29,119 bases of DNA, from contig CALSCQ010002476.1 of the NCBI GenBank assembly GCA_943704525.1, positions 1-29,119 on the forward strand, in the 5' to 3' direction. The notes beneath the pieces were generated by a model. That model did not search any database. It was not told the DNA's origin and saw nothing but the letters and a program-made list of their open reading frames with translations. This document shows, piece after piece, positions 16,601 through 27,457 of the stretch (position 1 is the first letter of the stretch; each line of letters opens with the position of its first letter). The stretch comes from Pigoraptor vietnamica. Its lineage: Eukaryota; Opisthokonta; Filasterea. The position numbers and the translations under genes were made by a program.

Positions 16601-19120
16601 TCTCACTTTAAAGTTGATGGGGGTTCAACCCCTATGACTTCCATGAACTGAGGTTGCTCTCTCACTTTGTCTCTCCCTCACTTTGTCTCTCTCTCACTTT
16701 GTCCCTTTGTAACGCGCACGCACAGGCCAACAATGGACGCGCGCCCACCGTGCATTTGGACTCGGTGGGCGGTCTGCTCGGTCTCCGCTACCATGACGAC
16801 GGGGATGGCACGGCGATCGAAGACGTGCCCTCCGAAGACATCGGCGACGAATCGGAGGTCGAGTGCAGCGTCACTGAGGAAGATGACGTCTATGGAAGCG
16901 ATGGAAGCGTTATCGGCGACGACGAGGCGCCAGTCGCGCTCCCGACGGCCCCTATGCTCCTTCACAGCGCAGCTGGACGCGGAGCTTCGGCCGTGCGGCG
17001 AAAGGGCGCGTCGGCGCGTTTCATTGCGAGGAACTGGCTGGAGACGGTGAAGGCGTCCGGTGGGACGATGGACGAGGGTGCCGGGGCGGGCGATGTGCAG
17101 GCCCTCGCAGTGTCGATCGGATGCTTTCTGCCGGAGAAGATTGCGACGGCGAAGATGGGAAGGTGCGTGCGCAGTATTGGGTGTGTTGGAGCTGTCTGTT
17201 GTGGCATGATGCGCTCGTGCTCAGGTGCGGTCCGTGTCAAACCGTTTGCATCGTGTATTTTACGTGCACAGCGTGACAAGGGCGTCTTGCGAATGTGTCC
17301 GCAGGAATGTGGCGAAGCTTCTCATGGGGTCGCTGTCGGTGGCGCATCGCGGCGAAGCGGGGCCGTCGGTGGAGGACGAAGCGTCCGCCACGGGTGCGAT
17401 GGCCGCATCGGCGTGGATGCGCCGTATGCTGCGGCAGTCGCTGCTCCTCGCGCCGCCGTCCTTCAGCGAGGGCTCGTCGTGGCACTCCGACAAGGACAGG
17501 CAGGCTTGGCGCGAGTCGTGGGCGGCGCAGTTTGGAGACGCGCTGGACGCGGCCAAGGTGAGTTTGTGGCTGTCGCGCACCTTGCGACGCAATTGTGCGT
17601 GCGGGACTGACGGTGCTTGTCGCCTTTTGCGATGGCACAGGAGGGCTCTACCCATCGCCTGGGATACTTGGTCGACACTATGGAGGCGCAGCTGAACGGC
17701 GAGGAGGACATGGTATCCGGAGGTGTGTTTGTTTGTGCAGTTGTCGTACTCTTTTTTCCCCTCCTTGGTGGGTGGGTGAGGGAGCAGGGGACGTTTGTCT
17801 TTGTGTGTGTAATTATGTGCGTCCAGAGGCTCTCGTTTTTGTCACGCTGACCTATTCGTTCCCTCTTCTTCTCTCCTCTACACTCTCTCCCGTTAGCTGT
17901 GCCCGAGGCACTCGCCGGCATTGCGCTGCGATGGTCTTCGCCCAAAGAGTTCTCTGCGCGTGTGGATGAGATTGTGCGGTTGGCCATCGCGGCGTATGCA
18001 GACCCGAGTGGGGGTGTCGGCGCCGTCGCCGTCGAACGTCACGAGCGCCGGGACGTGTTTGCGCGCATTCTGAACATGGTGAGTACTAATCATTCCCCCT
18101 CTCTCTGCACGCCCACGTACGCACTCGCGCGCGCACACGCGGAACAGCAGACACATTTTCACAGCACAACATGTTTGTCGAGTTCACCTCGTTGTCTCAC
18201 GTCACGTTTTGTGCTTGCAGCTGGGCCGCCTCCTTGCCGTCGCGCGTGAGCCGAACGCGGGTTTCAGCCATTTGAGAGAAGTCGTTCGCATCGTAAGCGC
18301 CAAATTCACGCACTTTAGGGAGCGTTCGTCCGTGCACGACGTGCGCGCTTTTCTCCAGGTGAGCGAGTGTTCTGGCCGCTTATGTTCATGCGCTTACTGT
18401 TGCTGTCGTCCTTGTCGCGAGACAACGTGTGCTCACGCGCGTTCGGGACCTCTTCGCAGGCGATTCGGTGCGACGGACTGCGTGCCGACATTGCGGATGC
18501 GCTTGTGTTCGATTGGTTTGAGAGAGCGGACGGTGGCGCGCGACGGGAACAGCCGCTCACGCTGAAGAAGGCATGTGGCCTTGCGCCATGGCCTCTTGGT
18601 CTGTGCACACTTGTTCGTCCTTCTTGCACACTTTTTTCCCCTCGAAAACAAACACGCCACTTTGCGCATACACTCAGATGCTCACGTTTTCGCAGATCGC
18701 CGAGTGTCACTTTGCGGCGACTCCACCGCGCGAGGAGCCGTTTTGGAGCGACGACGTCCTCCTCGTCCTCATCGAGACGTGCTTGTGTGCGCTCATGGCC
18801 GCCCGCAGCGTGCAGGCGGGTGCAGCGGCCCCCCGAGCGATCCCTCCCGACGATATGTGAGTGTACCTGTGTTATCTTCGACTCTGTTGTTTTGTTATGC
18901 CTTCGTGCTGGCACGTAACGTCCGCGGCTGACGTGTGCGCGTGTTCGTTACCAGGTCTCTGCATGACTTTATCGGTCGCCTCAACTCGTCCCTTCTGCCC
19001 CCCATGCGCCGGAGAGCGGCGCTGGCGTTCGGCGACGTGTGGACGCGCAGACAGCGCGCTCTCGATCAAATCGCCGCGATAGCGGCTGCCGCGAACCACG
19101 CAGCTCGCGGTGACCCGTGA
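13642..19120 (+). CDS. unrecognised 1312-aa protein with clustered SUMO-interaction-like motifs
   Basis: Eleven exons: 13642-15501, 15845-16255, 16339-16476, 16726-17162, 17305-17557, 17641-17722, 17897-18078, 18221-18358, 18460-18570, 18696-18856 and 18955-19120 (3939 nt, phases all consistent). Residues 1-590 are Ala/Pro/Thr/Val-rich and disordered, with a C-x2-C-x2-C at 366-372. Three SIM-like cores follow: EEVIDLT (594-598), HVIDLCE (752-755) and AISLSSSDDDD (771-781), plus a basic PPRKRP next to the third. Residues 686-720 hold three tandem copies of an 11-residue SRQSSTPTGPP-type unit. From about 830 on the protein becomes acidic, then helical and leucine/alanine-rich to the end. The exon 9 donor appears to be GC. 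No enzyme motif. Joining of the first exon to the rest is inferred: no ATG exists between 15523 and 15844, and phases match. If that intron is retained, a 626-aa product ends at 15522. Possible role: SUMO-dependent nuclear scaffold (inference). Confidence 0.7.
15520..15556. repeat. T-rich tract with A interruptions
   Basis: A nearly pure T stretch with single A interruptions, followed by G6 at 15559-15564. It lies early in the inferred first intron of the SIM protein gene, just after the in-frame TAA that would end a retained-intron product. Confidence 0.7.
16041..16140 (+). repeat. coding minisatellite, three 33-nt units
   Basis: Three tandem in-frame copies, each containing GAGGCAGTCGTCCA and ACGGGYCC, encode repeated RQSS[TI]PTGPP units in exon 2 of the SIM protein gene. 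Confidence 0.85.
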
Positions 19121-19858
19121 ATTACGGAACATACTTTCGTCAACTCTCCTGCTTTGTTTGTGACTCCATGCGTTGCGCGCGCTTTCTCTTTCCCCTTGTA
19201 CAGAATTTCGTCCGCGTGCTTCGATTGCCATTAAATTATGACTGCCGTGCATCGAATTGTTTCCAAAGTGCCCACAGCGCATGCCGACATCGCGTTTAAT
19301 GCGGCAAAAGAGGACCGTCCACGTGAGCGGTGCCTGTGAGTGGGCAAAAGGCAACACGGACATTAGTAGAATCAACAAACAAAATAGAAAAAGGTTTGGG
19401 TTCAAGCGCGTGAGTTCCAGGCTCGCATGCCTTTTGTCGACGTCAAAGGGCGAAGAGCATGGCGCATTCGTCTGTGCGCGTGCGTGTGGGGTGCGTTATG
19501 GTGCGTTGTGGTGCGTGATGGTGCGTGAGATGGCGCGTCTGTGTGTTTGTAATTTCGATGCACATGCAAAATGTGTGCGCGTTAAGTGCGAAACATAAAC
19601 TTGGAAATGAAGCGCGCGCAGCCACGCGTCGAATGGGGCCTCACCTCGCACGACCGAGGACGCTCACCGAAAATGCCGCAAGCACCCAAGGCTCACAACA
19701 CTCACAACGCTATACAAAGCGACCGCGCCACACACCGCGCCGCGACACTCCGACTCGAACCGAAATCCACGCACATACACTCCATATCATACAAGCGCGA
19801 AAGGTCCACGCGCCAACAAATTCCAACGGGGCGACGACAACGCATTTACACGTGCGCC
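19121..19858. other. intergenic between convergent SIM-protein and COX6C-like genes
   Basis: Holds the 3' ends of two convergent genes. A small tandem array of GGTGCGT(T/G) units lies at about 19490-19530. No ORF with coding character and no RNA gene are seen. Confidence 0.5.
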
Positions 19859-20225
19859 TCACGACCGCGCCGCGTCAATCTTCCGCTGTTCGGCAGCGTA
19901 GAGCTTGTGGAACTGCTCAAAGCGCTGCTTCTTGGCGCGGATGTCAAACACATACCAGCTGCATACAGAGGACAATGCTGGATGAGCACAGGCGCGCACG
20001 TATGGAGCAGCAAAAAAGCCGCACAGGCTGTGTGAGCCACACTCAAGGCAACCCTGCGACATGAACGCTGGAGAAAAAGACTGGGGCTATTCTGTCGCAC
20101 ATCTCGAACCCCAAACACGCATGTCCCGCACAAACGCACCTCCCCGCGAGGACGGTGGCAAGCCCCGAGGCAACGAGGAGGTTGCGCGTGAGCAACTTCT
20201 GCATCTGGCCACGGAGGAGCGACAT
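19859..20225 (-). CDS. COX6C-like cytochrome c oxidase subunit (61 aa)
   Basis: Two exons, 20225-20140 and 19958-19859 (186 nt, phase 2 joined by donor AG|GTGCGT and acceptor TATGCAG). The product begins MSLLRGQMQKLL, has one transmembrane helix (about residues 15-33, NLLVASGLATVLAGSWYVF), then a basic matrix/intermembrane tail (DIRAKKQRFEQFHKLYAAEQRK). Length, single helix, and the YxFxxRxKKQRxxxFxxxY pattern after the helix resemble COX6C, a small nuclear-encoded subunit of complex IV in the inner membrane. Including a possible middle exon (about 20078-20019, also phase 2) would add a second hydrophobic stretch and disrupt the COX6C spacing, so I leave it out. The family call is based on pattern resemblance only. 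Confidence 0.65.
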
Positions 20226-20713
20226 TTTCACGGTGCCTGCGGCGCACGATAATCAGCCCTACACACGCAAAAAGACGCCCATTGCAGACAGCCCACGCAT
20301 GCTCCACACAAACCTGCCTTTGGCAAAGGGTCGACAAGAGGGAAGGGAGAGAAGAGCGCACGTCTTGCTGTGGAGGGAGAGAAGCGTTTTTTTGAAGCGG
20401 TGCCGAGGCAAGGCAATGTGATGTCCCCTTCCCTCTCTCAATAAATTGAAAATTCAGAAGATTTCTCGCAAAAAACGGCAGTTGTCAAATTGAAGCCGCT
20501 TTACTCGCACGAGAGCGCGACTGTGAATCATCCGGGGTGCGTCGTAATTGCCGTCCGATCGTAAACTTTGCGTGCGGGTAACCGGTTGGGTAACGTGGTA
20601 CGCATGTGCAATGGTCTCTGTCGTTTCTGCAATTACACACACAAACAAAAGGAACTGCAGTTAGAAGGAGAAAGGTGTCTTTAGAGGTGCCCTTTTTTTT
20701 GCTTGGCAGCAGC
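20226..20713. other. divergent promoter region of COX6C-like and PTRH2 genes
   Basis: 488 nt between divergent starts. It contains an AT-rich patch (CAATAAATTGAAAATTC at about 20438-20454) and no clear TATA box. No coding sequence is supported. Confidence 0.5.
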
Positions 20714-22167
20714 ATGGGTTTCACATTCTCCTTTGAGCTTGGCCTGGCGACCGCCGGCGCTTTCGTCGCGGGCTGGATCGTCAATTCGCTTGTAACGTCA
20801 ACGCTCCGTCCGCGGTACAACCGCGTGTCATCGGTGCGTGTGCTCTGGCGAATGCGTCGTGCTTATTGAAACAATGTCCTCGCATTGATGGTTTTTTTTC
20901 TGTTTTGGTCTCTTTGTGTTTTCCAGGGTGATTCGCCTGCGACGGAAGGGGCGGCGGACGACGGCGAATACAAGATGGTGGGTGCTACTACTACTCGTTT
21001 GCCTCCCTCGTTGGGCCTTTTCAGTGTGATCGGGGGACGCGTACGACAGTGACGATGCGCCGACGTCGTTTCCTGTCCAATCACACAGGAGCCCACGAGG
21101 GATTCCGTCACGATATGCTACTGTCGTTATGTGCGTCATGGCTTACGTTGCTTGCGCAGGTGTTGGTGGTTAATAATGACCTCAAGATGGGCAAGGGCAA
21201 GGTCGCCGCGCAGGTGCGATGTGTATTATACCGCAATCGTCCCTGCGTGTGCGCCATACTCCGCTGCTTTTTGCCCTGCTGCGATGTGTATTAAACCGCA
21301 ATCGTCCCTGCGTGTGCGCCATACTCCGCTGCTTTTTGCCCTGCTCGACACGTGTGGAAGCACATGTGCTGAAGCTGTTTCGGTTCGCTGTCGCAGTGCT
21401 CGCACGCAACACTTGCGAATTATAAGGAGATGCGCAAAACAAATCCCGAAGTGAGTAACATGGTACATGCAGTTTGCTGCGGTTGAGGGTGTTAACGGTC
21501 GCTCGCCAATACTCTTCAGGGCCTGCGCGCGTGGGAGATGACGGGTCAGCCCAAAATTGTGCTTCGCGGCGACAGCGACAAGCAACTGTGGGTATTGTTG
21601 CGACCGACCCCAACTTTAGAGAGAACGTGCACAGCACACTGGCGTTGCAGACACGGGAGCTTACACGTGGGTTTGTTTCGACAGCATGGAGCTCCGGCGG
21701 GCGGCGCAGGAAGCTGGGCTTGTCGCGAACGTTATTAGGGATGCGGGGCGAACGCAAATTGCGCCCAATTCGAAGACGGTGCTGGCTGTTGGTCCAGGTG
21801 AGTTGCAAGGGGCCTTCTTCAGTCATTGACACGCGTTATTCGCATTGCATCTCAGTGTGTTGTGCTCTGTGCGTGTGTTTTTTGACTCCGTTGTCCTCTG
21901 TGCGTGTGTTTATGACTCCGTGTGTTGTGCTCGTGCGTGTGTTTATGGCTCCGTGTGTTGTGCTCTGTGCGTGTGTTTATGGCTCCGTGTGTTGTGCTCT
22001 GTGCGTGTGTTTATGGCTCCGTGTGTTGTGCTCTGTGCGTGTGTTTATATTACTCCTGCTCCGCATGCGTGCTTGCACGTGGGCATTGGCTTGACTTTGT
22101 TTCTGCCTCGTGTGCAGCGCCTGCGTCTCTCATCGATGCCGTGACGGGGCATCTCAAGTTGTACTGA
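20714..22167 (+). CDS. PTRH2: PTRH2 / PTH2-family peptidyl-tRNA hydrolase (169 aa)
   Basis: Seven exons: 20714-20833, 20927-20977, 21160-21213, 21397-21450, 21520-21587, 21685-21797 and 22118-22167 (510 nt exact). The enzyme cleaves the ester bond of peptidyl-tRNA released from stalled ribosomes. Residues 8-27 form a transmembrane helix (LGLATAGAFVAGWIVNSLV), as in the mitochondrial-outer-membrane Bit1 form, followed by a short acidic linker. The PTH2 fold is complete: VLVVNNDLKMGKGKVAAQ with K66-M-G-K-G-K, CSHA (76-79), NPEGLRAWEMTGQPKIVL, IRD135-AGRTQIAP and the invariant C-terminus TGHLKLY. Length compares with about 180 aa in animals. Introns 3 and 6 carry tandem repeats. It is convergent with the FBXW10-like gene. 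Confidence 0.96.
21215..21345. repeat. 65-bp tandem duplication in PTRH2 intron 3
   Basis: Two adjacent 65-bp copies (about 21216-21280 and 21281-21345) differ at one base in GTGTATTATACCG versus GTGTATTAAACCG. The near identity points to a recent duplication. Confidence 0.9.
21855..22056. repeat. 34-bp minisatellite in PTRH2 intron 6
   Basis: About six copies of a 34-bp unit (GTGTGTTGTGCTCTGTGCGT followed by GTGTTTATGGCTCC). The central copies are nearly perfect and the outer ones degenerate. It fills most of the 320-nt intron. Confidence 0.9.
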
Positions 22168-22377
22168 GCAATAAGAAGGAACTGTGCGCACCCTGCCAAC
22201 AATTGTGTATGCGTGATGGACGTTCATTACGCTGCACGAGGCACTGTCGGGCAGCGAAACGACGTATCGTGTGTGCATGCGATGTCTAGGGCGCGCGTCT
22301 CTAAGACACGAGCCACCAAAGACATGATGCACATGGTGTGTGCACGCACTCGCGCGCCAAGCCCTCCCATCACAGCC

Positions 22378-24343
22378 TCAGAGAGACGTGAGAAACTCGT
22401 TCGGATCGCGGAAATACACGCCAGTGTTGGCGTACATTCCGTAGTTCGCAAGCCCCCCTTCGCTGTTGTCCGTCACGTCCGACGGCACCCGCAACAGGCT
22501 TATCTTGAGCGCCGACGACGTCACGCCGTACTCTGTCACAGGCAATATGGTGATGGTGGTGCTTGCGGGCGCGCGCGGTGGGCGCTTGTCCGTGGCCTTC
22601 GTTGGCCGCGGCGTGCGCGACGACCCCCGCGGAAACGACGAGCGCTTCCCCTCGTCCTCCGACGACGACTCGGACTCGAGCGCCGGCTTGGGCTGCTTGC
22701 GCGCACTCCTCGGTGAGCCTCTGGGCGACCCTTTCGGCGACGACGGCGACACAGCGCCTCCTTGAGCAGGCACGCGTACAGCTGCGTGGCCAGATTTGAC
22801 GCGACGAGCCCGCCCGCCCTTGCCCGACGCCTTCCGCGTGGGCGACGACTTGGGTCGCTTCTGTCCGTCTTTCGCCTCGGCGACGTCGGTGGGCCACGGG
22901 TCGTTGATGCTCTTTCCAAACGGCAGAGGCATCGTTCCCGTGAGATCGCGCAGCTGAGTGACGGCGAGAGCGGCAGGGACCTGTCGGCCGGCCGGCGCGA
23001 GCACGACGCCGTCTGGTCCGATGGTCGACCCCGGGGGAAACTGCGAAGCGACAGCCGCGTTGGCGGCAATTGTCGACCGGAGTGACTTTGCACTCTGTGC
23101 CCGCGACGCCGCCCGCCCAATGTCCGACGACGACACGGCCTGGACGAGCGCGGCGACGGCCGACGCGGGACGACGCGCGCGCGCACGCAACGACGTGGGA
23201 TCCAGGTCGACAATTTCCATCGATTCGCCTTCGCGCACGCCGAGGGAAGAGCGCGGCCGCTGCTGGAGGTCGAGCGGGTGCTGCGGCAGCGGCGTCTTGT
23301 CCCCGACGCGAGCGACCGCCCAGCCCTTCTCCTGCACGGGCGTGATCGTCTGCGATTTCGACTTGCGCGACGCCAAAAGCACGGCCGACGCCGCCTTCGT
23401 CTTGTCGAGCGTCGTGATGCCCGCGGCATTCACGGCCGCCTCCGCCTCCTGCAGGGCGGCGACAGTCGGCGGCGGTTGGGGCACCTCGAGCGTCTCGACG
23501 CGGATGGGAGGGGGCTCCGATGCCGTGACGTTCGGCGCCGCACCCTCAGGCAGGTTGGGAACGCCGGCGAGTGGCCGCGCGCGCAGCGACGACATGAGCT
23601 GCAGGAGATGTGCGTGGCGCTGGGGACCCTCTTCCCGCGGACCGGCGGCGTTGGGATCCCGCGCAAACTCGGGAAGGTCCCTGTTCTTCCGTTGGCGTTC
23701 GCGCTCAGCCGCTTGCGCCGCCGCCAGCCACCGCTTGTTGGCGGCGGCGGCCTCCATCGCCTCGGTGTCAGTCTTCGCCCCGGCGGCTTGGTTTTCGCGT
23801 CCAGTCTCAAAATCGATCGCCGTGATGCCGGCGTCGGTGCTAATCACAAGGCGGTCGACGTCGGCGTACGTGAGGCAGCGGATGGGGTCCGAGGCCGCCG
23901 AAATGCGGAGCGTGCGAATGCAGTGGCCGGTGCGAAGGTTCCACACCCGCACCTTGCCGTCGCCGGCGCCCGTGACGACGCGGAGGTGGCTAAACTGCAG
24001 CGCGTTAATCTCGTCGGGATGCTCCATGACCTGCGCAGGCGCGTATGGTGCATAAGTGCTTGTGTGGAAGCGGGTCCAGCGCGGAGTGTGCATGCACACC
24101 TACGCGCGCGCGCGTACATAACGTAGAGGCGGCCGGCCCCACCTTCAGGCACATGCCCGTCTTGACACTCCATAGCTTGGCCTCGTGGTCAGCGCCGCCG
24201 CTGATGAGATGCCAGTCGTCAAACTGTATGCAGTTCACAGGGCCCGTGTGTGCGAGCATGGACCGCGTGCAGTTGTATGTCTCGAGATTCCAGATGCGCA
24301 CTTTGCCTGCGAGCGGATGCACGCGAAACGTGAGACGCCTACA

Positions 24344-24381
<38 letters not shown>

Positions 24382-24389
24382 ATGCGTGC

Positions 24390-24454
<65 letters not shown>

Positions 24455-26478
24455 TGTTGGGTGGGTGTGCGTGCATGCGTGTGTGCGTGCGTGCGCGCGA
24501 GTGCCTCACCGTCGGCCGTGCCCGTCGCGAGGCGCTTCTTGTGCAGCATAAGGCAGAGAACGGAGCTCGTGTGGTGAATCGTCTGAATGCACTGGTTCGA
24601 CTCGAAGTTCCAAACTGTGGCACAGGAAAAGGCGTTAGGCGCACGTGACTTTTTTGCCTTGTCGAGTGCAGACAGCGAAAACTAGACAGACAGGCAACAG
24701 GATTCCATCGAACACGGAACAGTCAAAATAAGCAGTGTTAGGCACCGTGGCATTGCCTCGCCCAATCCAAGACGCAGACACTAATGAGGGGGAAAAAAGA
24801 GCACGCAATTATCCACTCACTCTTGACGTTGTGGTCACGAGAGCCCGACACGATGAGCTCGTCGTCATGGTCGAGACACTGCACAGTGCTCGTGTGCCTG
24901 CACAATAAAACAGACTCAGGACGCCGTCGACGCACACACAACACACGCGCACACTCTTATGCGCTTGGCACAACCCCAAGCTGGCTATCCCGGCACAGTA
25001 CGAATGCGCACATACGCAATACACAGACACGCGAACGCGCCACCCACCCCTTGAGAATTCGCTTGCACGCGCCCGTGCTGAGCTCCCACTGGCGGATGGT
25101 CGTGTCGAAGCCGCCGCTGAGAATAAAGTCGAACTTTTCGCACAGGCGAAGACACCGCACGGAGCCCGCGTGTCCTTTGATGATGCGCACGCACTTGCCC
25201 GTCGCCACGTTCCAGACCTCGATGGTGCGATTCCACGACGCGCTGATCACGTGCGTGTTGCCGTCGTAGTGCGTGACACGCCCGCGCTCCTCCTGGTTGC
25301 GGAAGGCGCGCAGGTTGTACCGCCCGCAAAAGTTGTTGCGCTCCTCAAGCCACATCGACTGCGCACGTGTTCATGGAGAGAGAAAATGAGGAGTGAGCGG
25401 CAAACACATTAAGAAAGGAAACAGGGTGCGTGTGAGTCGACGAGGCACGCATGATCGATAAATGCGCGGGAATGCGAATCCAAGGGGAGGGAGAGTGGGG
25501 AACAAGGCGCGGTGCCTCTGTCGCACGCACCTGGATTTCGTCGCCTTGCTCGATCTCCGAAACGGCCTTGGACGACTTCATGTTCCGCGCGTAAAACTCC
25601 TGCATGATGTTCGCCTCCTTCCTCAGCTCCCTCTCCGCGAGCACCTCCTTCACCAGCTGGAGCCAGTGCTTGCTCACGCGCATCGCCGACTTGAGCGTGT
25701 CGTCGTCGAGGGAGGAGAGTATCCGCTTCGAGATGTGCACGGGGAGCGACCGGATCAGGTCCCTCTTCTTCGATCGCGAGAGCAGCCCCATCGTAAATTC
25801 GAGCAGGGGAACGTCGCAGTCCTGAAGCAAGCCCACGACAAAGTTGATCTTCGACCACGGCGTCGTCGTTTCGTACCACTTGAAGAGCTTCGCCACGAGT
25901 TGGTCCATCCCCCCGTCGTACGTGATGCCCCCAACGCGATACGCGTACGGCGTGCGCGTCGAAAACCTGTTCGTCGCCACCACCGCCATCTCTTCCGCGG
26001 TCATGGACGAAGATGCGTCGTCCTTCGTGCTCTGCGGCTGTTCCCCGTCCTCCCCGCCCCCGTCCTCATCCTCGCCTTCGGTCTTCTCTTTGATCGAGAC
26101 GGCCTTGCGCGATCCGGCAGAGTCCGCCCGCCGCTTTGCATCCTTCTCTTCCTCCGGCGACGCAGTGGCCGACTTCTCCGGCGCGACCTTTTCAGAGTGC
26201 GGCACGGGCATATTGGACGGCTTCGAGTAGAGGAAGTCCTTGCGCAGCAGCGGCTTGAGGATGCCGCGGAGGTAAGTCCGCATGTCCTTCGAGTCAAAGT
26301 GCTTCAGCAACCGCTCGATAATTCGCCGCTTGTACGCATCCGCGCACAAATCGAACCAACGCGACGTGCGGCGCAGGTGCTTCTCGACGTCGCACGATCG
26401 GCACACGCCGACCTTGACGTCGCCGCCGTGCTCGATGGCGTGCATCCCCGCGTCCAGGTCAAACATCGACTCCATCAT
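22378..26478 (-). CDS. F-box/WD40 protein, FBXW10-like (about 1085 aa)
   Basis: Six exons: 26478-25531, 25358-25048, 24897-24821, 24614-24510, 24306-24143 and 24030-22378 (3258 nt exact). N-terminal residues 20-95 (VCRSCDVEKHLRRTSRWFD... LKPLLRKDFLYSKP) match the start of the FBXW10/CDRT1 group. A Lys/Glu-rich linker follows, then an F-box at about 241-278 (LPVHISKRILSSLDDDTL). Residues 335-610 hold seven WD40 blades, with ends IEVWN, IRQWE, VKIWN, VRIWN, AKLWS, VRVWN and ITAID. The tail is coiled-coil-like, then disordered Ser/Pro/Arg-rich, with a dense last 60 residues ending GVYFRDPNEFLTSL. Such proteins bind SKP1 through the F-box and recruit substrates to SCF ubiquitin ligases through the propeller. 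The frame stays open upstream to an acceptor at 26542, so a further 5' exon may exist and the true start may lie beyond 26541. Confidence 0.88.
24347..24450. repeat. (TG)17 and (GT)29 microsatellites in FBXW10-like intron
   Basis: Perfect TG runs at 24347-24380 and 24393-24450 lie in the intron 24509-24307. The sense strand reads CA just before the acceptor region. Confidence 0.95.
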
Positions 26479-26541
26479 TTTCGCCTCGGCCTCGCGCCGC
26501 CACACAGGCGGGCACTCGGCAGCTGACGGACCACAATTCAA

Positions 26542-27265
26542 CTGCGCGGCCAAATGGCCCGGGGTCCGCGTGGCTGTGACATTAGAGCAAGGATGCCGAG
26601 ATGCACGAATCGCACCACGCGTACACCGGAACACACTCCCGGCGCGTCAAATAGTCAAAAAATCACCGCGCGGAGGTGATTCGCATACGAGGAGTGTACA
26701 AACACACAAACACACACACAAGCATGCGTGTGTAGGGACATGCACACGCAGAGTTGATGAAGAGGTTTCTTGCTCACACACTGGTTTCTGTTGGCGAAAC
26801 TGTGCGTGTCACACAAAGCGGCTTAGCTGGACAGATTTGCTTGCCCGAGGGTACGATTTGAAAACGGACACTCTCTTGAGCGGAATTTTCACGCAAATCT
26901 AATTTAATAGTCTCCTTGAGAATTTAATTTGAACATGCCCGTGTTTCCGGTGGAATTTCTCGACTCCCGTTTCAATGATCGAAAATAGCCATCAACGGTC
27001 GCTATGGACAACTGGACTCCACGTGACCGACGAAGAGAGAGAAACACACGAGAGAAACCGTTTACAACTACAACTGCGACTCTGGATGGAGGCGAGGGCC
27101 TTCCGGTGTGTGAATTGGCGCCATGCTTCGTTCGCTTGGCTTGGGAAGGAAGACGTTAGGGACGTCGTGAGGCTGCCACTGTAGAAAGGAGGGGCGGAGT
27201 GTGTGAAACGATGTGGATAAACGAGAAGAAGTATGGAATTAGCACACGCAGGGGCGAATTGTGCT
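26542..27265. other. 5' region of the FBXW10-like gene and intergenic sequence
   Basis: This should contain a 5' exon or promoter of the FBXW10-like gene. A hairpin with perfect 7-bp arms AATCACC/GGTGATT and a 7-nt loop lies at 26661-26681, and a CA/TG patch at about 26700-26745. The plus-strand ORF at 26975-27184 lacks coding character. Confidence 0.4.
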
Positions 27266-27457
27266 TCAATGGGAGCCGCTAGTGTGGTACGTCAATCGGG
27301 CGAAGACAATCTCAGGTCCGATGAGTGCCGCGCCACGTACACTTATTGCGTGCATGTTCTGGTCGGGGAGGTCCATTCTCTCGTCGTCCGTGAGACCGCA
27401 AGGCCACGTGAGACACTCGCGCTGGTCGCCGGGGTCTTCAAACGCTTGAAGGTCCAT
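27266..27457 (-). CDS. candidate small protein (63 aa), weak
   Basis: An uninterrupted ATG-to-TGA frame, acidic and Asp/Leu-rich (MDLQAFEDPGDQRECLTW; GAALIGPEIVFARL). Its local base composition and third-position GC exceed the AT-rich flanks. No family is recognised. An overlapping plus-strand ORF (27233-27493) is open too, so the coding strand is not certain. It could be an isolated exon or chance. Confidence 0.25.
   Translation of the reverse strand: MDLQAFEDPGDQRECLTWPCGLTDDERMDLPDQNMHAISVRGAALIGPEIVFARLTYHTSGSH

Noticed and set aside
20019-20078. Possible middle exon of the COX6C-like gene
   Set aside because: Phase fits and it encodes a hydrophobic stretch, but it would double the membrane segment and destroy the spacing seen in COX6C.
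23278-24126. 282-codon plus-strand ORF
   Set aside because: Antisense to the last FBXW10-like exon, which has WD40 blades and exact splice phase.
25462-26526. 354-codon plus-strand ORF
   Set aside because: Antisense to the F-box exon of the FBXW10-like gene; Arg/His/Leu-rich shadow with no motif.
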